Assembly: GCA_951640165.1 (NCBI GenBank)
Contig: OX621263.1
Coordinates: forward strand, 8,562,001 to 8,626,000
From: Pseudoips prasinana
Taxonomy: Eukaryota; Arthropoda; Insecta; Lepidoptera; Nolidae
DNA length: 64,000 nt
Direction: 5' to 3'
The notes beneath the pieces were generated by a model that saw only the letters and a program-made list of their open reading frames with translations, did no database searches and was not told the origin of the DNA. Position numbers and translations under genes: made by a program. Each line of letters starts with the position of its first letter. The stretch's first letter is position 1. Positions 22,301-35,500 of this stretch are shown here, in pieces.

Positions 22301-25300
22301 TCCCAATGAATTGGTAGAAAGACTAAAATTATTAGTAGCTTCAAAAGAAGCTGGCAACACCAATCACGACAATGAAATTTTATCAATAATAGAAGAATTA
22401 AAGGAAGCAAACATAATAAAAGCATAAATACTAATTGCTAAAAATATAGTGATTCAGTATTATAAAGTCATTCCTTATTAATGTATGTTTTTATAAACAA
22501 ATAGTGTTCGAATATATGTGCATAAATCTCTTTTAAAAGTCTATAAAAATAATGCAGTACAAAGCCGATGTGGTAAATGAAATTCATAAGAATGCAAGGG
22601 TCAATTTTCCAAGAAGACATGTTATTATGAAAGATATAGATGACTTATGGCAAGCAGATCTAATCGATATGCAATCCATTTCTGGAGAAAATTATAAGTT
22701 TAGGTTTATTCTCGCCATTATCGATACTTTTTCAAAATACGCTTGGGCATTTCCCCTGAAAAATAAGAACAAAGATGAGATATTTAAGACCTTTAAGAAT
22801 TTATTAGATGAGAAGCGTGTCCCTAAAAATTTACAAACAGATAATGTTACAGAATTTTATAATAATAAATTTAAAAATCTTATGCAATCATATAATATTA
22901 ATCATTATTCAACATTCTCATCAAAGAAAGCTTCCATAGTTGAGAGATTTATCAGAACATTGAAATCTAAATTATATAAAGAATTTAGTTTAAAGGGTAA
23001 TTATAATTGGACAAATAATACCCTCAATAATATAATGTATAAATATAATCACACTATCCATCGCACAATTCAAGAAATACCGGCAAATGTGAATAACATA
23101 AATAAAAAACATATATTAGAGAGATATAATAGCTTGATTAAAATAAGTACTTTGAAAAGTAAGTTAAAAGTAGGTGATTATGTCCGTATCAGTAAGTATA
23201 AAGGAACATTTGAAAAAGGATATACTCCTAATTGGTCAACAGAAATATTTAAAATTAGACGTAAACAGAATACAATTCCTGTTACATACTTAATTGACGA
23301 TACCCTCAGGGGTCAGCCAATTTTGGGAGCATTTTATGAACAGGAGCTCCAAAAGACAAAAAATCCTGATGTATATTTAGTTGAAAAAGTGCTTAGAAAG
23401 AAAGGGAATAAGGTTTTCGTGAAATGGTTAGGTTTTTCTTCTACTGAAAATAGCTGGATTGATAAGTCAAACGTTTTGTGAATAATAAAGTTTGTATATC
23501 AATTTTTGGATCAATATATTATTATGTGTTTAATATTCCATTGATCATTCTTATAATGTGTATTGGAGAGAGTAGTCTCGTTAATTGGTTAATAAATCAT
23601 TTACCATTTGAAATTCATTTACCAGGGTACAAGTATTGCGGACCTGGCACAAACTTAATTAAACGACTTGCACGTAGAGATAAAGGTATAAATAAATTAG
23701 ACGAATATTGTAAAGAACACGATATTGCATATCACAAGTCATCAAATTTAGAGAAACGACATAAAGCAGATTTAACATTATTTAAAATGGCGAAAAAACG
23801 AACTATTGCCCCCGATGCAAGTGTAGGAGAAAAATTAGCAGCACGTTTGGTAAGCAATGCTATGTTGGCGAAAATTAAAATAGGCGCAGGTGTTGGAACT
23901 CGTAGTCAAAAACTGAGAAAAAAAAGTTCATCTATAAAAGGACTAAAACATAAATTTAAAAAAGTAATTTCTGTTACAAAAACATGCTTCAAAAAAATTA
24001 AACCTAAATGCAATAAAACGGCTATAGAGTTAGCCATGGCCGCTGCCAGAGAATTAGGTTCCAATTCAAGCATTCAAGTTCCTCGTGTTATACCAATACC
24101 TAAAACAGGCGGAGTATTACCACTGATTCCTATCTTTGCGGGATTATCTGCAGCAGGAGCTCTTGCAGGCGGTGCAGCTGGTATTGCAAAAACCATAAAT
24201 GAACTAAAGATGGCAAAAAAGCTGTATAACGAATCCAAGAGACATAATGAAAAGATGGAGGCTCTTTGCATTGGAAAAGGGCTACATCTTAAACCTCATA
24301 AAAATGGACTTGGAATTTTCGTTTCAAAGCAAAAAAAAAACTAAAATATAGGCTACCCAAACGAGCTTTAACTAACTTTGACATTTTAAAATATGGGAAT
24401 GAGATTCCCTATTTCAGAGGTGTTTTTATGAGGGACGAGCTTCCTAAATACCCTTACCAAAAAGAATGTGGAGTTATTAATTTAGACAGCTCGGACAATC
24501 CTGGTTCTCATTGGGTAGCCTATGCAAAACACAATGATTATATCGAATATTTTGATAGTTACGGAAATCTTAAACCATTCAAGGAATTTATAAAATACTT
24601 AGGGTCAAAAGTTCACTACAATCATGAAAACATACAGGGCAGTCATCCTTTTAACTGCGGACATCTTTGCTTAAAGTTTTTGAACAAGTTTTGGTGTCAA
24701 CACAGCAAAAATAAACATGACTGATCAAAAATATTCATTATACAAGTATGTTTATAACAGTAACGATCTCTGGTAATAAATCAGAATTAGAATCATATTT
24801 TCAACCATCCCTAAGTTTAAATGGAAAGTATGAGTGCGGTTTGCTGTATTATTCAGTATTAAACTCGAAAGCAAATTCACATCCTAATAATAATAAAACT
24901 CTTCCAGTAATAAGAATCGAATGTGATTTAATATACAATTCCTACAATAATGGAATACCAAATCATATAATTCACGAATTTGTAGCTAATATTTCTGCAG
25001 GCAACTATTACTTAGAAAAGCCCCAAAATGTTATTTACTTCCCTGTGAACAAAACTACAATTTCATCTGTTTGTATTAAAGTTGTTGATCAATTTGGTCA
25101 CAGTATCAATTTTATAGAACATATTCAGCTGAGACTTCATATAAGAAAAGTAAAATGATTTTGTATAATATAAACCCTAAACTCAAAATAAAACATCTTA
25201 CTTCTAATACATCCACTAAGGTGCAAAGACGTAAGAAAAAAGTGAACAAGTTGACTAAATCGAACATACGATTTCTTAAAGCCTTAGGTTTTAAAATATG

Positions 25301-28300
25301 AATATACTACATATTAATGATTTACCACAGTTCGATACATCGATCGAAAGTTATGAAGTGCATTCTTACAATCCCTACGGTAACAGCTTTAGAGAAAATG
25401 ATGAAATCAGAATTCCTATACATCAGCAAGATATATACGTGTTACCATCAGCCAGTTCAATTTACATTGAGGGTCGAGTGAGGATCTTCGATAAAGATGG
25501 GAAGCCAGTTGAGAAAGCTGTTACATTTAGTAATAACCCTATAATGTTTTTGTTCCAAGACATCAGATACGAAATAAATGGTATTGAAATAGATCGCATA
25601 AAAAATTCTGGAATCACGTCAACAATAAAATCATATATTTCATTCAATGAAGCTGAAAATAAAGTGGCAGCTCTGTGGGGGTGGAAATTGAATGGATTTA
25701 AAAGTGATGGCTATTTTAGTGCTGTAATACCATTAAATAAGATTCTAGGTTTTGCAGAAGATTACAATAGAATTGTGATAAATTGTAAACATGAACTTAT
25801 ATTGAATAGAAGTAATTCTAACCTAAACAGCGTTATTCTGCCTGATAATAATGTACATTTTCGTATTGATGTAGAAAGAGTACAGTGGAGGGTACCACAT
25901 ATTAAAGTTTCTGATCGTGAACGGTTAGTACTATTAAAATATTTGGAAAAAGATAAAGCTATTCAAATGGCATTTCGGAATTGGGATTTGTATGAGTACC
26001 CTTTACTACCAAAAACCACAAAACACACATGGTCAGTTAAAACGGCATCGCAATTAGAAAAACCTAGATATGTAATCTTCTGTTTACAAACAGATAGAAA
26101 AAATAATAGCCTAAAAGATAGTTCACTCTTTGATCATTGTGAAGTAACCAACGTAACCTTATTTCTAAACTCACAATATTACCCGTATGAACCTTTGAAT
26201 TTAAAGTTTTCTGAAAACAAGTATAATATATTATATGAAATATATGCCAAATTTCGTCAGTCATATTATAACTGTCCATCAGACCCCTTGCTTTGTCTAA
26301 AGAACTTTAAAGAGAAGGCTCCCCTGTTTATACTTGATTGTTCAAGACAAAACGATACTCTTAAAACAGGTCCAGTAGATGTTCGGTTAGAAATCGAATG
26401 TTCCTCACCAATACCAGATAATACTGCGGCTTATTGTCTGATCATAAATGATCGGGTTGTGGAATACAAACCTCTAAGTAATATAGTACGCAGGTTATCA
26501 TGACTGCTATTGTTGACGTCCAAGGCTTTAAAACAGAAGCAAATGAATTTATAGTGAAAGAAATTGCTGTATGGTTTGGTAAAAATTTGCAAGTATTTCT
26601 AATTAGAGAGCCATTCCCTTTTTATGATTTAACAAAATCAGAAAGACGACAAGTCAGCTGGATTGAGCGCAACAGAAAAATATACTGGTCTGAAGGATTT
26701 ATACCTTACCCTAATTATCAACATTTAATCTTAGATATCTTAAGAGATAAGTGTGTTTATGCTAAGGGTTGTGAAAAAGTGTTGTGGTTGAAAGGTATTT
26801 TAAGGTCTAATAATGTAATTAATTTAGAAGATAAAAATTGTCCTAATTTGTTAAGTCTATATGATCGCTATTTAAATTCTGATGATTTGTACAGCTGCAT
26901 GTATCATGATTCAATATGTGCTTTAAAAAATGTTTTGTGTTTAAAGAAATGGTGCTATGATAATAAATTTTTTAAATAAATATCCCCTTTTTTATTTTTC
27001 ATATTTCCTTCCCCCATTTCATCTAACTCAGAAGTCTCAGTCAGTCAGTATAAATATGAGGAACAAATAAAATAAATGTACTGTGCTAGTTAGTTACCAT
27101 GACATTGAATATTGGAGACCGGGTGCAGATAATAATAGTAGAAAAGCGACTGTGTGGACTTCATATTGTAAATATTATAAATCATGAACAATATAGTGGT
27201 ATATTATTACCCTGCAAACGAGGAGATGGTGTATACCCCAGAATTCACTATGAGGGGTTCACGTTATGGGCTCGAATAATAAGAATTGATAACAGTCTTT
27301 TAGACCTAATAGAAGAAATCTAAATCTATTACGAGAGATATTGCTATTGAAAATGCTGCAGGCAAGAGGAATATTCCGTAAAATTATATAGAATTATTCG
27401 ATAATAATTTTTGAATTAGATCTATCTTGAATAGACTGAATAATGAGTATATTTCCTCATACAAATATATAAGAAACAAATGCTAGCAACAAATTTTAGT
27501 TTGTGTAAAAAGGCCATCACGACAATTTAGTTATTCTAAGAAATAGATTTATACATTTATTAGAACAAGACTTTTGAATTTGAATATACTGAATAATGGG
27601 AGTAATTGGGTGTTTCTGGATCTATTTTGATCCAGGAACCCCAATTACTACCTACTTATAATGACTCGAGTGTACTCAAGCAGTTTCACGACGACGCGTT
27701 GAAACAAGTAAGTAATATTCGGCGACCTGCGTGCCAGGCAGCGTTGACATATTATAGTTCACAAGTTTGTGTGCAAACGCAGGGCACTTTCATTCCCAAA
27801 ATGCAATGAGTCATGACGCGACCGGAAATCTTTGGGAGGGCGGATCATAGAATAAGATAGGCCTCTGTACTAAAATGACAGGTTGCACGTGCCAATAACC
27901 AATCCATTAATTTTGACATAAGCTTCGATAGCCAAAACAATCTAAAATTGCAATCCTAGAAATTCGGTGGATTGACGATTGGTTCTACAGATAAAATTGG
28001 TGAAATAGTTCATTATATTCCAAAATGGCTTTGCATATAAATAATTAATAATAAGAATATTTTTTTGTTTACAAAATAGGCGGCAACCACTTCACGTCAC
28101 TGTTTAAATTATTTGTAAAACAAACAGAAATCAATAGTAAAATTATTGCTTATCACATCACAATCCATTATAGGTATTATATTTATTAATAAGTAATTAT
28201 TTGTATATTAGTTATAAATGCTTTGCAACAAAAACAAACCACCAACTTACTGCTTTTTTGTTTTTGATCCGATTCGTTTTGCTTGTCAAATTTTGATACG

Positions 28301-31300
28301 TTCCGTTCCACCAAAACATAATGTTTGACCAATTAAGTTTCATTTTATTATTATATACCCTAGTCGTCTAGTAAAACATTTTAACCTAGCTATAAATAAG
28401 TCAGTATTGATGACATATCGTTAATATAGGTATTTAAAAATAAATTTTCTTCTTAAATTAAATGGTATAATTGTGTCCTGAGTTACCGAGTTCTGCATAA
28501 AACGGAACGCTGCAGAGGGAAAGGATCGCACCCCAATCTCTGGGCAAAAAATGGATGGATTGATATGTTTTGTTATTGGCACGCAGGTAAAGATCAAGAT
28601 AGCGATAGAGCTAATCTAGAGATAGGACTGACTGACAGATTGCGGATCGTTTATTAATTTCGGGCGTAAAGCGATTCCCCGGTACATGCCTGAGCCTCAC
28701 CGCTCAGTGTCATTTCATTGTGTGCCACTGTTGATCCTGGCTTACAGGAGTTGCAGTGGTGGGTAAGAGGGAGGGATTAGTCCCGAAAAAACCAGCGAGG
28801 CAGTCAATTGTTTATCCATTTCATCATGTTAAACCCATTGTTCCAGGCTGGCTGTGGTCTCGCACAAGCACGAGTGATGTTGCCAGTGGGGCTGTCCATA
28901 GCGGGGGCATCGTTGGAGCTGTCCGCCATACCCTTCATTCTGCCCTCGGCGGAGATAGAGTTGTGCATATTGCCCCACGAGAAGAACTGGCTCGGTGAGT
29001 AGCATTTGTACCTAAACAATAGGAAATCGGACTTGTGTTCAATTTACAAACTGGTTTTGTTTAATTATTTTAGTTTCATAGGCAGATAGCGCTCTCAATA
29101 CTGATGGCCCAGCAAAATAGTTATCTCAAAGTACTATAGCAGCTATATTTAAAAGTGGATTGTTTGTGCAAATAAATTTAATTCTGGCACTCGACACCTA
29201 CTACCGCGGCGCGCTCACTTCGCTCGCTCGGCTCGTGCGTTGTATACTCGTAGTTCAAACCTAATAATCTTAGCAGCTATATTTAAAAGTGGGTTGTTTA
29301 TGCAAATAAATTTAATTCTGGCACTCGCCACCTGCTACCGCGGCGCGCTCACTTGGCTTGTTCGTCTCCTGCGTTGTATACTTGCAGTTCAAACCTAACA
29401 TAACGTACTCGTCAAATAGCGAAATAATTTTCAACGTTCGGATATATTTGCTGTGTAATCAGCATATTTAATATTAAAATCATTTAATTGGTGAACATAA
29501 ATCGATGGGTGACATGTCATATAAGCATTTGAAGTAAATAAATAAAATAAAAAAGGTTCTTATTCACGTAGACTTTAAAAAAGCGCTTGTACATAGTCAG
29601 AACATGTTTGTAGTAGTCATATGTGGAGTAGTAATTATTATATAGTTAAGTATGTATACATAATTATTTCGAGTTAAATTAGATATTTAGGTACACGGAT
29701 TGTTAAAATATTTATAAAATTTATTTTATAACAGTAATGATATTTAGATGGCTTGTATTATTATATTGTCAAAGAGATTATGTTTAGGTTTAGTTATCGA
29801 AATTTATAGCTTATTTCACTGCATATTGTTTAAATGGTTCTGTCTATATTAAGGTACGAATTCAATATTATTACTATAACGGATCTTGTGTTTATAACAA
29901 CGGTCGCGCTTCAATGGTACCACCGGATTCAATGCGCCCCTACTGAGAAGACCCAGCGAAATAAACGCAGCGGGTTCATCTACTACCGATTTCAATGTTT
30001 CAAAGTGAGAATACTCTGTCCTGTTCGCGCAATATTACGGTTAACTAGTCCCTCCCTCTTAACCACCACTGCAACTCCTGTAAGCCAGGATCAACAGTGG
30101 CACACAATGAAATGACACTGAGCGGTGAGGCTAAGGCATGTCCCGGGGAATGGCTTTAACTGTCTTGGATCCCGCAACGAATTTAATCAGAAAGAAGAAA
30201 AGGAGGAGTTAGAAATGAATAGTTCCACCTCCCTCCAGAGCAAAGCGGGAGACAGAATGATATAAAGAGGCTATAGCCTCATTAAACGAGAGAAGCCAGC
30301 TGCAAGAGCACCAAGGATTAATTTAAGGGTCCTAAGTGAGCTGTTATATTTGATTCCAATAGTAGGTACCTATTACGGTTAGTAAAAAGATTCAATTCCT
30401 TCAATACAAGTGACGTCATATGTTAGTATAGCGCGTTCTTTATCTAACTTGATCTATAAATACTTCCCCCTCCTCCACTTAGTTTCGAGTAGTTCTAAGG
30501 CAATTTGTATTTTGTTTTTAATGAATTCCTTTTTTTACTTTTAACATTCAGGTCCTAGATATAATAATAATATCTAGGGACAATGTCACACAGATCATCC
30601 TAGCCCCAAACTAAGCAAAGCTTGTACTATGGGTACCAGGCGACGATATACATACTTATATAGATAGATAAATACTTATATACATAGAAAACATCCATGA
30701 CTCAGAAACAAATATTCGTGCTCATCACACAAATATTTGCACTTACCGGGATTCGAACCCAGGACCACCAGCTTCGTAGGCAGGAACACTACCAACTAGG
30801 CTACGGTGACCGTCAGATACTTCCAATGTCCACATGTTCCTTAAATGACCCATGGATTTTGTTTAAATTCGTTTGTTTTTGTTATAGTGATGATCAGCCT
30901 GGTGGGAGGTTCGTTGGGCGCTATTGGATGGGGGGTGCTAGCAGAACGCCTCGGGAGGCGAAGGACCCTCCTCTCGTGTTTGGCCGTCAACGCTGTGTTC
31001 GCCGCCATAGCTGCGTTTATGCCTACGTATGGCACCTTCATGATGGCAAGGTAAAGTAACTCAAGTTTAAAATTTGTCTTGACTATAGTATTTTATTCGA
31101 AAAATTTTTACTTTTATTTTATGTGGGAAGCGTATAGCAACATATAAATGGTTACAAACATTTTTAATAAATAAATGCCAATAACAAGCTTCTACGATTA
31201 GTTTAGAAAATGGCGGCATCTCCGGTCTACTTAAATAATTATAAAAAACTTGACAGGTGTCAAGGGACACCCGGATGGAACGAAGTTATTTCTTATTATT

Positions 31301-32520
31301 TATTATGTACAAAAAATCTGTATACACTCAACAAAAATAATCGTCGCGACACCACTCTGTTCAATGCGAAATAGAAATGAAAATATCTGGCTTGCTTTCT
31401 ATAAGAGAGAGAGAGACAGACAGACAGAGAAACATGCGCACGCCGCACAGCTGCAAAAAGTGTCGTGACAACTTTTCGTAAGATTTTTTCCGTCTAGCCC
31501 CCTTTCACAACGCGCGATAAGGAACTTCGTTCCAAAAATGATTATTTAAGTAGACCGGATTTAATACACCTATATCTATTCCATTTTCGTCGACTAATTA
31601 AAGGCAAAATTCATGTATAGTGCGAGTAAGCAAGGATTTTAAAATTATGTAAAAAGTTTAATTTTGACCCATTTAAAACCAAGAGCGAGGTGGCACGCAG
31701 GCAGCTGAACTTTAATTTTTTCAAATAATTTGTAACATAACTAATATGTCTTCAGCTACTCTGTTTAAGAGTAAAATCGGAAGCATTGTATGTGTGTATC
31801 AGTCGCTATCCGTGGAAACCTGTAATTGGCTTTATGTTTCCTGTTATAGCAGTCATATTTTTTATGTATAGCTGTTGGTTGGCCAAAAAAAACAGATTTA
31901 AATTGCTTTACAAATGGTTTTACAAGATTGAGCTAATAGTATTATATAAAGATTTATACATCTATACATATAATAAAATCGTAGGAGAGTCAAAACTGTA
32001 CATTGAATATTTTTTTAAAAGGATACTTGGGGCGTGATCTACAATCGATATCGAAGCCAAAAGTATAGTCTTTAGAATTTTTGTCTGTGTGTCTGTTTGT
32101 CTGTATGTATGTCCGGGCTAAACTCAAAAAGTACTGGATGGATTTACTTCAAATTTTGCATGAATATTACTAAGAGGTCGGGTCAACATATTATCACGCT
32201 ATCACCTACGGGAGAGGAGCTGTGATAATTTATAAAGTTTAACGCGGGTAAAACCGCGGGGCACAGCCAGTTATCAATAAAATATCAAGTTAATCTAGAC
32301 TTGGTGGAATGTTTACTAGTATTAAACATTATACCACCCACTATCCGAAAAACACAATGGCTACAATTTATATAGTTTAACATTTAGGTTAGGTTAGGAT
32401 TAAGTAAGTTTAATATTTTTGGAACGAAGTTCCTTATCGCGCGTTGTAAAAGGGGGCTAGACGGAAAACATTCTCACGAAAAGTTGTCACGACACTTTTT
32501 GCAGCTGTGCGGCGTGCGCA

Positions 32521-32564
<44 letters not shown>

Positions 32565-35500
32565 AGAAAGCAAGCCACATATTTTCATTTCTATTTCGCA
32601 TTGAACAGTGTGGTGTCGCGACGATTATTTTTGTTAAGTGTATACAGGTTTTTTGTACATAATAAATAATAAGAAATAACTTCGTTCCATCCGGGAGTCC
32701 CTTGACACCTCTCAAGTTTTTTTTAATATATAGGGGGTATATTGTGAGTCACAGCTAGTGAAACATATTTTTAACCACGTTTACTCAATATAAACGCGGA
32801 TACTACGTGTTTCGTATATGCGATGTTTATGATGATATTTAAATGGATAAAACTCATAGAACAATCGAACTTTTGCTACGAGTGGATTCTGGGGCTCTAC
32901 CGGCTAAGCCGCCGAACATCGATTTCTTAAATGGCGTTCAAATAAATAAAGGTTAAAAATTACTTAATCAATCGTTGAATCGGCTTCCATGAGCACATGT
33001 GACGTCATAAATAGTCCGGAATCGATTGTCAATGTTGAAGCCGATTGAACGATTGATTAAGTCATTTTTAACCTTTATTTATTTGAACGCCATTTAAGAA
33101 ATCTATGTTCGGCGACTTAGCCGGTAGAGCCCCTGGAGTATTCTTTACGGTTCGAGATAACGGCGAGTGTAAATACGAGGAATTGTGTGAAGTATTGTGG
33201 TCGTTTTCGATGATAAGAGGTATTAATTAGTCGTAAATAATGACTCACTAGTAGTAATAGTATAATGCGTCGTACCATCATTCAATAAATATAGATTACT
33301 GTGGGTTCGAATCCCGGTAAGTGCAAATATTTGTGTGATGAGCACGAATATTTGTTTCTGAGTCATGGATGTTTTCTATGTATATAAGTATTTATCTATC
33401 TATATAAGTATGTATATCGTCGCCTGGTACCCATAGTACAAGCTTTGCTTAGTTTGGGGCTAGGATGATCTGTGTGACATTGTCCCTAGATATTATTATT
33501 ATTACTAGCTATGCCACGCGGTTTCACCCGTGTTAAAGTAGTTTTGGCGTAAATTACTAACAAACATGCATCCATAAATATATACTCACAAACTTTCACA
33601 TTTATAATAGTAGGATATGTACCTCTAGCGGTTTTGGCAGTGCACGCCGGAATAGCTCGCAGATGGTAGATTTTTCCTACTTACTTGACACTTATCGTCA
33701 TATTTTGGACAAATCACACGATATCTTTATAAATTGTAGACTATGTCTTATTCTGATGTATATGCTATATTATTGTAAAGTTTAATTAAATCCATTCAGT
33801 AGTTTTTACGTGAAAGAGTAACAAACATCCATCGATCCATATTTACATACTTTCGCGTTTATAATATTACATACATACATACATAGACTCACGCCTGTTT
33901 CCCAGAGGGGTAGGCAGAGCCAACGGACTTCCATTTGTCACGATCCTTGCATACCTCTTTCGCTTCGTTTACTGACATAATATTCTTCATACATGCTCGC
34001 CGGTTTAGGGTACTTCTGACCTGACCTTTCTGAAGTACGTCTCCGATTTGATCAGAGAATGTTCTACGAGGTCTTCCCCTTCCGGTTGTGCCATTCACAC
34101 AGGCCAGGTATACTTCTTTTGTCAATCTTCTTTCATTCATCCTTTCTAAATGGCCAAACCATCTCCGCATACCTTTTTCAATCTTTGTGACTACATCCTC
34201 TTTCACACCACAACGCTCTCTTACATCAGTATTTCGAATTTTATAATATTAGTAGGATTAAATTTTATTGACTGTTAGGGTTCTATGCAGTGTATTTTTA
34301 TAGTCGTATCAATCTTCAAATCTGTGTTCTACTATCCATATATATTTGCCAAACATAAACAGTTTTCCGTGCCGCCGTGTAGTTTCCGGCCCTAAAAGAA
34401 TAATTGTGGCATCCCATACCATCCCATTAGTGTAGTAATAGGCGACTAAGTAAAGCCAATTTAATAGATCACATTCAATATTCAAATTCCATTCCATTCC
34501 ATTTGTGTGGAATCGTCAATTTTTTTTTACCCTACCGTGCAGTACATGACGTGGCAGGTACTGAGAAATACTTTTGACACTTTTGAAGAACTACATTTGA
34601 CACTTCATCGATATCAACAACGTAACCTTAACAGGCGGGCATAGAATATTATTTATTTTTGAAGTTATACTTCTTTTGGCGCGATGGAGAAAAATGATGA
34701 GAGTGAATTTTTACGATGCGCGCGCACACCGACACTAAAAAATTTAACAACATGAAGTTAGTTCTAGGTGGTATGAAAATGTATGAGAGTGAATTTTTAC
34801 GATGCGCGCGCACACCGACACTAAAAAATTTAACAACATGAAGTTAGTTCTAGGTGGTATGAAAATGTATGAGAGTGAATTTTTACGATGCGCGCGCATC
34901 GTAAAAATAACAGCATGACGTTAGTTCTAGGTGGTATGAAAATGTATGAGAGTGAATTTTTACAATGCACGCGCTTCGTAAAAATAACAGCATGACGTTA
35001 GTTCTAGGTGGTATGAAAATGTATGAGAGTGAATTTTTACGATGCGCGCGCATCGTAAAAATAACAGCATGACGTTAGTTCTAGGTGGTATGAAAATTGA
35101 TAACTATGTTCAAGTTGTATATTAAGATGTATAACTTCTAACGCGTGTACATAAGTACACACAAGTTTTTTTTGTCGTAGTTAGAAATGCACATTTGCTT
35201 ATTTTTTTAAATTATGATTTATCTTTATTGTAATAATTACCAAGTAAGTTCATTTTACAATTCACTTTACTGTACAGTAACTGACAGATGTCAAACGTGA
35301 TCTCTTAAACTGGCCCTGCTATAGGTGATAGGTACACCAGGTAGTCGCGCAACAACGCCATCTTTATACTAGCTATTCTAACTGCGGTCACTAACTCGCA
35401 TTCCAAACGCGGTGACTACGGTAACCCCTTCCAAATGGCAACGTTTTAGAAACCTTACGGGGAGGCCTATGTTCAGCAGTGGCCTATATTAGGCTGATGA

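Larger units (their letters stand above)
10999..27656 (+). mobile_element. Polinton/Maverick DNA transposon (virus-like), near complete
   Basis: The element is 16,658 bp, starts AGTAGGTGG, ends CCTACT and is flanked by TATAAT on both sides. It carries the diagnostic Polinton set: protein-primed family B DNA polymerase, packaging ATPase, retroviral-type integrase, adenain-like cysteine protease, major capsid and penton-like proteins. It also encodes a PLA2-like protein, a small basic peptide and several conserved proteins without known role. Most genes are on the plus strand; one small gene (12197-12751) is on the minus strand, as is an ORF in a nested insertion. TATA-like boxes precede several genes. 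Most frames are open; the visible lesions are one nonsense codon in the polymerase frame, an uncertain protease start and the nested insertion. Confidence 0.95.

Noticed and set aside
22148..22425. Two minus-strand frames in the Polinton
   Set aside because: Shadows of the plus-strand 311-residue gene, with low-complexity Leu/Ser content.
28756..28998. 80-codon frame in another phase over the transporter exon
   Set aside because: The phase-matched transporter frame (helix plus PSAEIELCI) is clearly the coding one.
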